The notes: a model not told the origin generated them from the letters alone. A stretch of 64,000 nt of DNA from Rufibacter sp. XAAS-G3-1 (GCF_013623775.1 NZ_JABFAM010000022.1:1-64000); one strand, 5' to 3'. Positions 34,746 through 44,286 are shown, counted from the stretch's first letter. Numbers and translations: made by a program.

Positions 34746-37700
34746 ATGCATACATACCTACCTTGTAAAAAAGTACATAGGCAACTCCTGCTGGGGATGC
34801 TGTTCCTGCTCATGGGGCTTCCGGCCTGGGCCCAAGTCAATGTGTCGGGCAAAGTAACCTCACCAGAGGGCGAGGCCCTGATTGGGGTGGCCGTGGTGGT
34901 GCAGGGCACCAGCATTGGAACCTCCACCGATGTGAACGGCGCCTATACCCTCACGGCTCCTTCCGCCTCGTCGGTGTTGGTGTTCTCGTACATCGGTTTC
35001 CAGAACACCAAGGTGACCGTGGGTGCGCAAACCACTATTAACGTGACCTTGAAAACCGATGCCCAGTCTTTGGACGAGGTGGTGGTGGTGGGGTACGGCA
35101 CCCAGGATGCCCGCGACGTGACCGGTTCCATTGTCTCTGTGAACGCCGAGAAAATAAGCGAACGCCAGCCCGTAGACATCTATGACGCTCTGCAAGGGCA
35201 GGCCGCCGGGGTGCAGATCAACTCAGATAGCCGGCCGGGGGCCGAGTCCTCCATCAGAATCAGGGGTACCTCTACGCTGGAAGGCGGGGTGAACCCGCTG
35301 TTTGTGGTGGACGGCGTGCCCATGGACAACATTGACGGCATCAACCCCAACGATGTGCAGTCCATTGAGATTTTGAAAGATGCGGCCTCCGCGGCCATTT
35401 ACGGCTCGCGTTCCGCCAACGGGGTGATTATTATCACCACCAAGCGGGGCGTGGAAGGCAAGCCCAAGATTGACGTGCGCTACAACCACATGCTCAGCCA
35501 ACTGGCGCACAAACTGCCGGTGGCCAACGCCAACGACCGCCGCGTGTACGAACGTAAAATGGCCGGTGGCACCAGCGGCGGTAGCGGCTTGAACGCCGAC
35601 TCCCTGAACCCGGCCTTCAACGCCGACAATGACCTGCAGGACATGATTACCAGAACCGCCACCCGGCACCAGCTGGATTTCACGGTGAGCGGCGCCTCAG
35701 ACAAACTGAACTACTACACCAGCCTTGGCTACCTGGACGACGAGGGCATCATCCTCAACAGCTGGGCCAAGCAGGTGCGGGGCAGGATCAACATAAACTA
35801 CAAAGCCTCCAAGCGCTTCGAGTTCGGAAACCGGATGCAGTTCTCTTACATCACCGAGAACCGGATAAGCGAGGGGAACGTGCTGCGGCAGGCCACCCAG
35901 CGTCCACCTACCTTTAGAGTATATCTGCCGGACGGCACCCTGGCCCCCATCATTGCGGGGCGGAGAAACCCGCTGGCCGAAGCCTTATTGGAGACAAACG
36001 AGTACCAGACTTACTCGGGCAACGTCTACAATTTCCTGACCTTCCAAATCATGGACGGCCTTAAGCTTACCACAGACTTCAACATCAGGTTTACCTACGG
36101 AGACCATGCCTATTTCACCCCCAAGCTGCTGAACAACGGCGTGAACGAAGGAGGCTACGCCAACAACGCAGACACCTACTGGATGCAGCAGAACTACCTG
36201 AACTATGACAAGACCTTCGGGGATGACCACACGTTCAATGCCGTTTTAGGGGTGAGTGCCGAGAAATGGATTGACAAAGACGCCCAGATTGAAGGCAGCA
36301 ACTACGTGACGGAGTCCATCCTTACGTCCAACGCCATCGGGAACAAAGCCTTGGGCGAGATCTACAACAATGAGAGCCGACACACGCTGGCGGGGGTATT
36401 CGGCCGGCTAGGCTACAGCTACAAGAGCAAGTACATGGTGAACCTGGTGGTGCGCCGCGACGGCTCTTCCCGCTTCGGTAAAAACAACAAGTGGGGAAGC
36501 TACCCGTCCGCCTCGGTGGGCTGGCGCTTCACCGATGAGCCGTTCATGGCCTGGGCCCAGAGCATCCTGCAAGACGGAAAGCTGCGCGTGAGCTACGGCG
36601 AGACCGGCAACGAGCGCATCGGGAACTATGACGCCCTGGAGAGATACACGTTCGGGAGCAACTACTATAACGGGGTGTTGGGCATTGTGCCCTCCAGCAT
36701 GATGGGCAACGATGACCTGAGCTGGGAAACCACCAAGCAGTTCAACGTGGGGGTAGACCTTTCCCTTGTCAGCAACCGCATTTCCTTCACCGCCGACTAT
36801 TACGACAAAGTGACCGAGAACCTTTTGTACGGCGCGCCGCTTCCGGGCGAGATCGGGTACACCAGCACCCGGGTGAACTTCGGTTCCATCCAGAACAAAG
36901 GGTTTGAGTTCACCCTCAACACCTACCCCATCAGAGGCAAAGACTTTACCTGGAACCTTTCGTACAACATGGCTTTCAACAGAAGCACCGTGAAAGAACT
37001 GTTCGGGGGTATTCCCTTGACCACTTCGGGCAGATGGTTGCTGGAAGAAGGCGGGGCGCTGGGTAACTTCTACGGCTACAGAAACCTGGGGGTGTATGCT
37101 TACAATGAATCCAACGCCTACACGCCAGACGGGGTGCGTTTAACGCCTGTTTTCAACGAAGGCGGCACGTTTGTGAACTACACCTTGAACGGCGAACAGT
37201 ACACCGGAACCGTGCAACAGCTGAAGATGCCCAACGGCGTGTCTAAAGGCGGCGACGTGATTTGGGAAGATGCCAACAAAGATTTCATCATTGATGACAA
37301 AGACCGCATGGTGTTGGGCAACGCCCAGCCAGATTTCATTGCCGGCCTTTACAACCAGGTTTCCTACAAAGGCCTCAGCCTGTCCTTCAACCTGTACGCC
37401 CAGTGGGGAAACAAAATCTATAACAAAGGCCGCTACGAGCAAGGCGGTTTCCGGACCACCAACATCACCCCAGACCGGTACATGATTTATGCCGCCTGGG
37501 AGAAACCCGGTGACGTGACCGATGTGCCCCGCGCCGTCATCGCCAACAACACCACCATGAACAACATGCCAGAGCTGAGCAGCTTCTTCCTGGAAGACGG
37601 TTCCTTCATCCGCCTCAGAAACGTGCGTTTGACCTACGCCTTTGAGCCTTCCCTCACCAAAAGGGTGAAACTGAACGGCCTGAGCGTCTACGTGTACGGG

Positions 37701-37838
37701 AACAACCTGCTCACCTGGACCAATTACACCTGGTATGACCCTGAAATCAGCTTGGGAAGCCCGCTTTCCATGGGCGAAGACAACGGCCGGTACCCTAGAA
37801 GCAGACAAGTGGGCGTGGGCCTTAACCTCAACTTTTAA
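34746..37838 (+). CDS. SusC/RagA-family TonB-linked outer membrane protein
   Basis: The 1030-residue protein has a signal peptide (ending LPAWAQ), a carboxypeptidase-like regulatory domain (NVSGKVTSPEGEALIGVAVV, about 30-105), the TonB-box region SLDEVVVVGYGTQ, a plug domain (RIRGTSTLEGG, LFVVDGVPMDNI, IEILKDAASAAIYGSRSANG) and a beta-barrel ending in VGVGLNLNF with the C-terminal aromatic. It forms the TonB-dependent channel that imports oligosaccharides together with the SusD lipoprotein encoded 11 bp downstream. Substrate is set by the locus: probably uronate-containing oligosaccharides. Confidence 0.95.
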   Translation: MHTYLPCKKVHRQLLLGMLFLLMGLPAWAQVNVSGKVTSPEGEALIGVAVVVQGTSIGTSTDVNGAYTLTAPSASSVLVFSYIGFQNTKVTVGAQTTINVTLKTDAQSLDEVVVVGYGTQDARDVTGSIVSVNAEKISERQPVDIYDALQGQAAGVQINSDSRPGAESSIRIRGTSTLEGGVNPLFVVDGVPMDNIDGINPNDVQSIEILKDAASAAIYGSRSANGVIIITTKRGVEGKPKIDVRYNHMLSQLAHKLPVANANDRRVYERKMAGGTSGGSGLNADSLNPAFNADNDLQDMITRTATRHQLDFTVSGASDKLNYYTSLGYLDDEGIILNSWAKQVRGRININYKASKRFEFGNRMQFSYITENRISEGNVLRQATQRPPTFRVYLPDGTLAPIIAGRRNPLAEALLETNEYQTYSGNVYNFLTFQIMDGLKLTTDFNIRFTYGDHAYFTPKLLNNGVNEGGYANNADTYWMQQNYLNYDKTFGDDHTFNAVLGVSAEKWIDKDAQIEGSNYVTESILTSNAIGNKALGEIYNNESRHTLAGVFGRLGYSYKSKYMVNLVVRRDGSSRFGKNNKWGSYPSASVGWRFTDEPFMAWAQSILQDGKLRVSYGETGNERIGNYDALERYTFGSNYYNGVLGIVPSSMMGNDDLSWETTKQFNVGVDLSLVSNRISFTADYYDKVTENLLYGAPLPGEIGYTSTRVNFGSIQNKGFEFTLNTYPIRGKDFTWNLSYNMAFNRSTVKELFGGIPLTTSGRWLLEEGGALGNFYGYRNLGVYAYNESNAYTPDGVRLTPVFNEGGTFVNYTLNGEQYTGTVQQLKMPNGVSKGGDVIWEDANKDFIIDDKDRMVLGNAQPDFIAGLYNQVSYKGLSLSFNLYAQWGNKIYNKGRYEQGGFRTTNITPDRYMIYAAWEKPGDVTDVPRAVIANNTTMNNMPELSSFFLEDGSFIRLRNVRLTYAFEPSLTKRVKLNGLSVYVYGNNLLTWTNYTWYDPEISLGSPLSMGEDNGRYPRSRQVGVGLNLNF

Positions 37839-37849
37839 TTAGCAGAAAG

Positions 37850-39292
37850 ATGAAGAAGATATTTTATATATGTTTTTTACCGCTGTTCCTGTCCGTGTCT
37901 TCCTGCGAGGATTTCCTGGATGAGCAGCCCGTCTCAGAACTGTCGGCCGACCGGTTCTGGAAAAACCAGGATGACGTGGTGGCCGGTATCGCCGGCATGT
38001 ATGACGGTTTGCAAACCGTAGTGAGCGAGCGCTACATTGATTGGGGAGAAGGCCGGTCAGACAATTTCATGCACGGCCCTACCGCCACCCGCGAGGTGAA
38101 GTTCTCGTTCAACGGCCTCACGGCCGATTTGCCGCAGCTTAACTGGGATGATCTGTACACCACCATTCTGCGGGCCAACCTGGCCATCAAATACATTCCT
38201 GAGATCACGGGCAGCGGCCTGACCCAGGCGGCCAAAAACAACTACCTGGCCCAAGCCCACGCCGTGCGCGCTTACTGCCACTTTCTGGGCCTGAAAGTCT
38301 GGGGCGATGTTCCCCTGGTGCTGGAACCGGTAACCGACCGTAACATCAAAATGGAGCGCACCGCCGCCGACGCCGTTCTGGCCAAAGTGGTGGAAGACCT
38401 GAACCTGGCCGCCACCCTGGTAGACCCTGCCAACACCAACGTGTATGAAATCAACCTGGGCGGCATTTACGCCATCTTAACCGATGCGTACATGTGGCAG
38501 AAAGACTACGCCAAAGCCGTGGAAACCACTACCAAAATCACGCAGCTGAACCGGTACGCCCTGGCAACTACGCCCACTGAATGGAACGCGATCTTCACAG
38601 CCCCCAATACCTCCAAAGAGGCCATCTGGAGCATTTTCTGGGCTTTTGAGCAGGACGGCAGCAACGCCTTGCCCGCCAGAATAGGCAGCAGCAGCAACAC
38701 CAGTCTGTATGAGATGGATGTGGCGGTGCTGGAGAAATGGCAAACCCAAAAGAACGATTTCCGGAGGTACCTCACCTATGACACCACGCAGGCCTTGTCT
38801 GGGGCTATCACCGATATTTACAAGCACTTCCCGTTGGTAGGGGGCAAACAGACGCTGCCGCAACAGTCGCAGGGCGTGGTGCAGAATTCCCTGTACCGCC
38901 TGTCAGACATTCTGTTGATGCGCGCCGAGGCCCTGAACATGCTGGGAGGCACCGCCGATAAAGCTGCCGCCGTGACCCTCCTGAACCAGATAAAATCCAG
39001 GGCCAAGGTGCCGTTGGTAACCGTAAGCCAGTTTACCACGCAAAAACAATTGGAGACCGCTATTCTGGACGAACGCCAATTTGAGCTCTTCGCCGAGGGC
39101 AAACGGTGGTTTGACCTGCGTAGAACCGGCCGCGTGATTGAGGTGATGGATCCGGTGCTGCGCCGCAGGCAAGCGGCAAGAGGTTTGACCGTGACTGGTT
39201 TCGGAGACCCCGGCTTTATCTTGTTTCCCATCAGCCGCGACGCCCTCAACGAGAACCCGAACCTGCAGCAGAACGCTCCTTATTCCAGATAA
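37850..39292 (+). CDS. SusD/RagB-family outer membrane glycan-binding lipoprotein
   Basis: The 480-residue protein has a lipoprotein signal (SVSSC, Cys19) followed by the SusD start EDFLDEQPVSELSADRFWKN. TPR-like helices include AKNNYLAQAHAVRAYCHFLG, a typical SusD motif, and the C-terminal RagB domain carries LSDILLMRAEALNMLGG and ILDERQFELFAEGKRWFDLR. It caps the SusC barrel and binds oligosaccharides at the cell surface. It lies 11 bp after susC and 18 bp before the FAS1 gene, giving a three-gene transcription unit. Confidence 0.95.
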   Translation: MKKIFYICFLPLFLSVSSCEDFLDEQPVSELSADRFWKNQDDVVAGIAGMYDGLQTVVSERYIDWGEGRSDNFMHGPTATREVKFSFNGLTADLPQLNWDDLYTTILRANLAIKYIPEITGSGLTQAAKNNYLAQAHAVRAYCHFLGLKVWGDVPLVLEPVTDRNIKMERTAADAVLAKVVEDLNLAATLVDPANTNVYEINLGGIYAILTDAYMWQKDYAKAVETTTKITQLNRYALATTPTEWNAIFTAPNTSKEAIWSIFWAFEQDGSNALPARIGSSSNTSLYEMDVAVLEKWQTQKNDFRRYLTYDTTQALSGAITDIYKHFPLVGGKQTLPQQSQGVVQNSLYRLSDILLMRAEALNMLGGTADKAAAVTLLNQIKSRAKVPLVTVSQFTTQKQLETAILDERQFELFAEGKRWFDLRRTGRVIEVMDPVLRRRQAARGLTVTGFGDPGFILFPISRDALNENPNLQQNAPYSR

Positions 39293-39310
39293 CCTTAATT
39301 GACCTAGAAG

Positions 39311-39958
39311 ATGAAAAGATATTTTTTATTGGCCAAAGGCTGCGTATTGGCGGCGGCCCTCACGCTCCTGAGCGGTTGTGACTTTGCCGGCCTTGATTTC
39401 CAGAAGGACGAGGAGTATGTGTACGAGGTATTAGACCCCAAGGTAGAGATGACCGCCTGGGAGTTCATCAACCTGCCCCGCCAAGACACCCTCTTCAACA
39501 TGGCCATCAGAGGCATCAAGTACGCTGGCCTGGAAGCCGAGTACAGCAAGCCCGGCCGTACCTTTATTGTCCCTACCTGGACTACGTTTCTGCGGAAGAA
39601 CACCAACGGCACCCTCAACACGGCCGCCTGGTTCTACCAGAGAAAGGCCGACAAGAAAAACGCCGCCGGCTGGAGCGACATTCCCGTGGAAACGGCCCGC
39701 AAGTTTTTCCTGTACCACATAGTGGACGGCGTGTACTCGTATGATAACCTTAGCCCCGACAACATCACCGTGACCACCCTGCTGGATGAGCCCGACAACA
39801 AGATGACCTTGAGAGTGGTGAATGACCGCAACTCCCGGATAGAGATCAACAACTACCTCAACACCAAGAGAACCGGTACCATCAGAACCAGCAACATCCA
39901 GGTCACCAACGGCGTGGTGCACGTAGCCGATAACTTCTTTGAACCTGGCGTGAAGTAA
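39311..39958 (+). CDS. FAS1 (fasciclin) domain lipoprotein in the SusCD operon
   Basis: The 215-residue protein has a lipoprotein signal (LLSGC, Cys23), then one fasciclin-like domain: the H1-type segment FIVPTWTTFLRK, FFLYHIVDGVYSYDNLSP, and the closing TSNIQVTNGVVHVADNFF. It occupies the third place in the susC-susD operon, where SusE-like or other surface glycan-binding proteins often sit. FAS1 domains mediate adhesion or carbohydrate contact, so a surface glycan-binding or scaffolding role is inferred. The 18-bp gap from susD supports cotranscription. Confidence 0.8.
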   Translation: MKRYFLLAKGCVLAAALTLLSGCDFAGLDFQKDEEYVYEVLDPKVEMTAWEFINLPRQDTLFNMAIRGIKYAGLEAEYSKPGRTFIVPTWTTFLRKNTNGTLNTAAWFYQRKADKKNAAGWSDIPVETARKFFLYHIVDGVYSYDNLSPDNITVTTLLDEPDNKMTLRVVNDRNSRIEINNYLNTKRTGTIRTSNIQVTNGVVHVADNFFEPGVK

Positions 39959-39983
39959 GAGATTCTGACGGATCCTTCCGTCG

Positions 39984-40022
39984 GAGACCTCACCCCCAGC
40001 CCCTCTCCCGCGGAGAGGGGAG
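39984..40022. repeat. CT-rich repeat, copy 3 (reverse orientation)
   Basis: gagacctcacccccagcccc followed by tctcccgcggagaggggag, the reverse complement of the copies at 15603 and 34334. Confidence 0.75.
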
Positions 40023-40031
40023 CCACACAAT

Positions 40032-40071
40032 GCGTTTTGGGGCTGTTTTCCTCAAAACAGCCCCAAAACGC
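40032..40071. repeat. Core-family hairpin, perfect 18-bp stem
   Basis: gcgttttggggctgtttt (40032-40049) and aaaacagccccaaaacgc (40054-40071) are exact reverse complements around a 4-nt loop, directly following the CT-rich repeat. Confidence 0.85.
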
Positions 40072-40075
40072 GGAA

Positions 40076-40104
40076 ACCTGTGAGGTCTCCAAGACCTCAC
40101 AGGT
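40076..40104. repeat. 13-bp perfect palindrome (acctgtgaggtct)
   Basis: acctgtgaggtct and agacctcacaggt pair perfectly with a 3-nt loop. A degenerate relative occurs at about 43916-43945. Confidence 0.7.
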
Positions 40105-40110
40105 TTAGAA

Positions 40111-40182
40111 CCTACTGTCACGAGACTTTAGTCTCGTGACAGTAGGTGAAGCGAGTCTCCAGACTCGCCGGGAACCACCAGC
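40111..40182. repeat. Family R repeat, copy 3
   Basis: It starts with a perfect 17-bp palindrome with a 2-nt loop (cctactgtcacgagact at 40111-40127, agtctcgtgacagtagg at 40130-40146). gaagcgagtctccagactcg and ccgggaaccaccagc follow, shared with 13786, 16822 and 43838. Confidence 0.8.
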
Positions 40183-40672
40183 AGGAGTGCAGAACGTCAG
40201 ATTCTGACAAGCCTATTAAATGGCAGAGCAGGCGGGAATCCGTTTCCCGCCTGTTTTTCAAAAATCAGGCTGAAATCAACCTATGGGAATCTAACGTTCC
40301 TGGGCTGGAAAAAAGCGAAGTTGCTGCAAGCCTCCACCTTGGCACCTGTTTTTAGGCCTGATTTTAGAAAAACAGGCTCAAAACAGAAGGCCTTACGTCA
40401 ATAGTAAAAGCGCCTGCACCTGAGACGGTATAATTCTTAAACAGGTAAAGTAGCAACTTGCAATTATAGGCTCTCTTTTTTGATATACTATTCTGGTATC
40501 AGAGTAGACATTCCTTTGCCCTTCCAAAATCGTCTAGAGTTCAACTAAAAGGCGGTCTTTCAAACTTTCCTTCTTCTTAGCACCTCTTTTACTCTTCAGC
40601 CTATAAGCAGGCAGGGGAGGGATATTTCTGTTGCCTGATTCAGTTTCATTTACCTTCACCTAACCCATAATT

Positions 40673-43600
40673 ATGATAAGATTATTTACTCAAGTACTGG
40701 TACTATTCATTTTTATGTTGCCCGCGGTTGGGCAGGCTCCTCTTGTTTCCTTGCAGAACGGCAAGCTGGTGTACGGCCTGTACGCCAACCAGGGGCAGGA
40801 CAATGCCGTGAGCCAAGTACCGGATTTCTCCAACGCCGGGTACCGGGGTGGGGGAGTCAAACTGCCGGAGGTAGCGGTAAAAGAAACGGTCTCGGCCCAA
40901 ACCGGAGACTGTAAGGCCTTGATTCAGGCGGCTATTGATAAAGTGTCTGCCTTGCCGCTGGATGCCAACGGTTTCCGGGGAGCGGTGTTGCTGAAAGCGG
41001 GGGTGTACCAGGTGGAAGGCACCTTGTCCATCAAGGCCAGCGGGGTTGTTTTGCGGGGCGAAGGAAACTCTGTGACGGGTACGGTCTTGATCGCGACGCA
41101 GCGGTCGCAGCACAATTTGATTGAGGTGAACGGCACGGGCAGCGGTTTTTCTGAGGTGAGCGGGAGCAAAGTACGCATCTCCACGCCGTACGTGCCCACC
41201 GGAGCCAAGACCTTTACCGTCGCGAACCACAGCTTTCAGGTGGGAGACCAGGTGGTGGTGCAGAAGACCCCCAATGATGCCTGGATCACCGCCCTGAACA
41301 CCGCGCAATACGACTGGACGCCCTCCTATTACCGCACCCAGTTTGAGCGCCAGGTGGTGGCCGTGAACGGAAACGAGATCACCTTGAATATTGCGGTGGT
41401 AGACCCCCTGGAAGCCATTTACGGGGGCGGCGAGGTGTTCAAGTCAAACGTGAAGGGCCGCATTTCAGAAGCCGGCGTGGAGAACATGCGCCTGGAGTCT
41501 GTGTTCCTGCATGACAACGATGAGGCCCACGGCTGGAACGCCATCCAGTTCAGCCGGGCTGAGAACTGCTGGGTGAAGAACGTGGTGGCCAAGTACTTCG
41601 GGTACGCGGCGGTGCGTCTGTCCAACAACTCGCGGTTCAACACCATTGAAGACTGCGCCATGATCGACCCCAAATCAGAGTCCACGGGCGGGCGCAAGTA
41701 TTCCTTCAACCTGGAAAGCAACAGCACCAGCAACCTGTTCCAGCGGTGCCTGACCTGGGGCGGACGCCATGACTACGTGACCGGCGCCAAAGTACCGGGC
41801 CCCAATGTGTTCCTGGATTGCGTCGCCGAAAATACCTTGGCCGACATTGGCCCACACCACCGCTGGGCCACCGGCCTGCTGTTTGACAATGTGTACGGCG
41901 GACAAATCAGGGTGCAAAACAGAGGCGCCTCGGGCACCGGGCACGGGTGGTCGGGTGCCCAGACCATGTTCTGGAACTGCAAATCTTACAAGAGTGATTT
42001 CGAGGTGGAAAGTCCGCCGCTTACCCGCAACTGGGGCATCGGCTGCATCGGGCTTAAACAAACCAACAATGGGTACTGGGAAAGTTGGGGCGCGCACGTT
42101 CCGCTGAGAAGCCTTTATTTACAGCAGTTGCAGGAGCGGCTGGGCGAGCAGGCGGTGGCCAATATCACGGTGCCAGAGCAACGTTCAGGAAACCTATGGA
42201 CGCCTCTGCGCGCCCGCGCCCTGCAACTGGCCGCAGAACCCAGGGTCAATTACGGCCTGGCAAACGGGGAAGGCGACACAGGCGCGTTTGACATCACCGA
42301 CAACGGCGGGCTGTTAACGTCGCAGTTCGTGAGCAACCGCCCTGCGGAGAATTTTGAGAACATCATTGACAACGATTTCAAGTCCAAGTACTACCAGAAC
42401 GGCAAGAAGGCCCTGTGGGTGCAATACCAATCGGCGGTGCCGGCCATTATCACCAGTTATACCCTCACCTCGGGCACAGACCAGGAAGAACGCGACCCCA
42501 AAGACTGGCACCTGCAAGGCTCCAACAACGGCACCACCTGGATTACGCTGGACACCCGCACCAATGAGGACTTTGCAACCCGTTCCCTGACCCGCACCTT
42601 CTCCATCCCCAGCAACACGCAGGCCTTCACCCATTACCGCCTGAACATTACCATGAACGGGGAAAACAACAACACCCAGTTTGCCGAATGGGAGCTGTTT
42701 CAACGGAAAACCCAGGAAATAAGCTTCGGGCAGTTGGCAGACCTCACGTACGGCGATGAGCCTTTCCAATTCATCGCCAGTGCCAGCTCCAGTCTGCCGG
42801 TTGAACTCACCGTGGTAGCCGGCCCCGCCACCCTTGACGCGGAAGGCTACCTGATCCTCAACGGGGCGGGAACCGTCACGGTGCGCGCGGCCCAAAGCGG
42901 CAATGACCGGTATTTTCCAGTAACCGCAGAACAAACGTTTGAAGTAAACAGAGCGCCGCAGGAAATCAGTTTCCCGCCGGTTTCAACCAAAACCTACGGA
43001 GACCCCGCGTTTGACCTGGCCGCGACGGTGAATACCAACCTGCCTTTGGTGTATGAAGTCCTGTCTGGCCCGGCACGTGTGGCAGGGGCTACGCTGATCC
43101 TCTTGGGAGCCGGTGAAGTGACCGTCAAAGTAAGCCAGGCCGGAACGGAGAATTTCCTGCCCGCCAGCGCGGAGCAGACCTTTACGGTGAACAAAGCGGA
43201 ACAGGCCATCACGTTTGCAGCGCCTGCCACCGCTTTTGCCGGAGAGAGCATTACTTTGGCAGCTACCGCCTCCTCGGGTTTACCGGTCACGTTCCGCGTA
43301 CTCTCCGGCCCCGGGAGCATGGAAGGAAGTGTGCTTTCTTTCTCGGGTGAAGGCCAGGTGGTTGTGGAAGCGACGCAGCCAGGAGACGGGAATTACCTGG
43401 CGGCCGCACCATCTCAACAAACCATCTTAGTTTATGCAGAGGATGCCAAGAAAGACGGAATCAGGCTGATGGTGTTCCCCAACCCTACCAAAGGGGTTCT
43501 GAAAGTGAAGCTAGACAACCGGAAAGACAAGGACTACACGTTTACCATCTATGACAGCTATGGCAATCTGGTTTCCTCCACGGTAGTAGCCAAAAGCCAC

Positions 43601-43708
43601 AAAATGTTTGAGTTGGACTTTGACCTGCAGTCCTCGGCCAACGGGCTCTATTACCTCATGGTTTCTGATGGCACGGAGGTTCTGGTGCGCAGGATTGTGA
43701 AACGGTAA
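40673..43708 (+). CDS. Secreted beta-helix protein with discoidin-like, MBG-like and T9SS domains
   Basis: The 1011-residue protein has a signal peptide (ending PAVGQA), a parallel beta-helix (about 40-500) clearly related to the lipoprotein at 31551, an F5/8 type C-like domain (about 528-676: ENFENIIDNDFKSKYYQNGK, DWHLQGSNNGTTWITLDTR), three MBG/Ig-like repeats (about 680-925: QEISFGQLADLTYGDEPF, QEISFPPVSTKTYGDPAF, QAITFAAPATAFAGESIT) and a T9SS type A sorting domain (about 932-1011, LMVFPNPTKGVLKVKLD). Shared helix motifs are GVVLRGEGNS, HDYVTGAKVPGPNVF, DIGPHHRW and GTGHGWSG. It should be a surface-anchored or secreted glycan-degrading enzyme with binding modules; the reaction is unknown. 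Confidence 0.85.
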   Translation: MIRLFTQVLVLFIFMLPAVGQAPLVSLQNGKLVYGLYANQGQDNAVSQVPDFSNAGYRGGGVKLPEVAVKETVSAQTGDCKALIQAAIDKVSALPLDANGFRGAVLLKAGVYQVEGTLSIKASGVVLRGEGNSVTGTVLIATQRSQHNLIEVNGTGSGFSEVSGSKVRISTPYVPTGAKTFTVANHSFQVGDQVVVQKTPNDAWITALNTAQYDWTPSYYRTQFERQVVAVNGNEITLNIAVVDPLEAIYGGGEVFKSNVKGRISEAGVENMRLESVFLHDNDEAHGWNAIQFSRAENCWVKNVVAKYFGYAAVRLSNNSRFNTIEDCAMIDPKSESTGGRKYSFNLESNSTSNLFQRCLTWGGRHDYVTGAKVPGPNVFLDCVAENTLADIGPHHRWATGLLFDNVYGGQIRVQNRGASGTGHGWSGAQTMFWNCKSYKSDFEVESPPLTRNWGIGCIGLKQTNNGYWESWGAHVPLRSLYLQQLQERLGEQAVANITVPEQRSGNLWTPLRARALQLAAEPRVNYGLANGEGDTGAFDITDNGGLLTSQFVSNRPAENFENIIDNDFKSKYYQNGKKALWVQYQSAVPAIITSYTLTSGTDQEERDPKDWHLQGSNNGTTWITLDTRTNEDFATRSLTRTFSIPSNTQAFTHYRLNITMNGENNNTQFAEWELFQRKTQEISFGQLADLTYGDEPFQFIASASSSLPVELTVVAGPATLDAEGYLILNGAGTVTVRAAQSGNDRYFPVTAEQTFEVNRAPQEISFPPVSTKTYGDPAFDLAATVNTNLPLVYEVLSGPARVAGATLILLGAGEVTVKVSQAGTENFLPASAEQTFTVNKAEQAITFAAPATAFAGESITLAATASSGLPVTFRVLSGPGSMEGSVLSFSGEGQVVVEATQPGDGNYLAAAPSQQTILVYAEDAKKDGIRLMVFPNPTKGVLKVKLDNRKDKDYTFTIYDSYGNLVSSTVVAKSHKMFELDFDLQSSANGLYYLMVSDGTEVLVRRIVKR

Positions 43709-43837
43709 CTAAGGTCTCACAAACTGATTTACTCTATTCCTGGCCTACTACTTAAGGTAGTGGGCCAGGAATTTTAGCTCTTGTTAAGCACATCTTGATG
43801 AACCTGTTTAGAGGTATTCACTGCTGTTACGCACAAG

Positions 43838-43908
43838 GCCGGTGGTTCCCGGCAAGTCTGGGACTCGCCTCATTCCGTAGAACGGGACTGACTTCAGTCT
43901 CGCGCCGG
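43838..43908. repeat. Family R repeat, copy 4
   Basis: gccggtggttcccggcaagt, ctgggactcgcctcattccg and cttcagtctcgcgcc; same orientation as 13786-13837, more degenerate. Confidence 0.65.
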
Positions 43909-44044
43909 TTGATACACCTGTGAGGTCTTGAAAGCCTCATAGGTATCCGCGTTTCCGGTCTGTTTTTCGCAAAATAGGCGGAAAACGCATCAGTGACCTT
44001 TACTAGGGCTCATCCTACCCATCGCATTTTTGTCCGCATTTCTT

Positions 44045-44175
44045 CCCCCTTTGAAGGCCTAGGATGACAAGTGCAGTGGAGGAGCCGAAAACCATTGCAC
44101 AAAGCATAAAGCCCGCGGATAAGCATCGGGGAAGCGTGAACCTGCACGAGTAATCATCCTAGACCTTCAAAGGGG
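44045..44175. repeat. 131-bp inverted repeat with cccctttgaagg ends
   Basis: ccccctttgaaggcctagga (44045) pairs with a right arm ending tagaccttcaaagggg (44175), with a few mismatches. A related arrangement (ccccctttgaagggagtagg ... cccctcaaagg) occurs near 58721-58850. Confidence 0.65.
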
Positions 44176-44286
44176 AAGACCGGATACGGTGCTCGTTTGT
44201 TATAAACTTACGGGGTAGCATGGACTCTACTGGAGTGGGGCTGGGGCTCTGGGGGATCCTGCCGCAAGTGTCTGTCTAGGCCTTTG

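Larger units (their letters stand above)
39959..40672. other. Repeat cluster between FAS1 and the second beta-helix gene
   Basis: In order: CT-rich repeat copy 3 (39984-40022), core-family hairpin (40032-40071), acctgtgaggtct palindrome (40076-40104), family R copy 3 (40111-40182), and two more degenerate core-family copies near 40248 and 40350. The last 250 bp are AT-rich and free of repeats. No gene is seen. Confidence 0.7.

Noticed and set aside
34746-37838. HTCS target site in the susC promoter region
   Set aside because: No repeated direct or inverted site shared with other promoters of the locus could be identified by eye.
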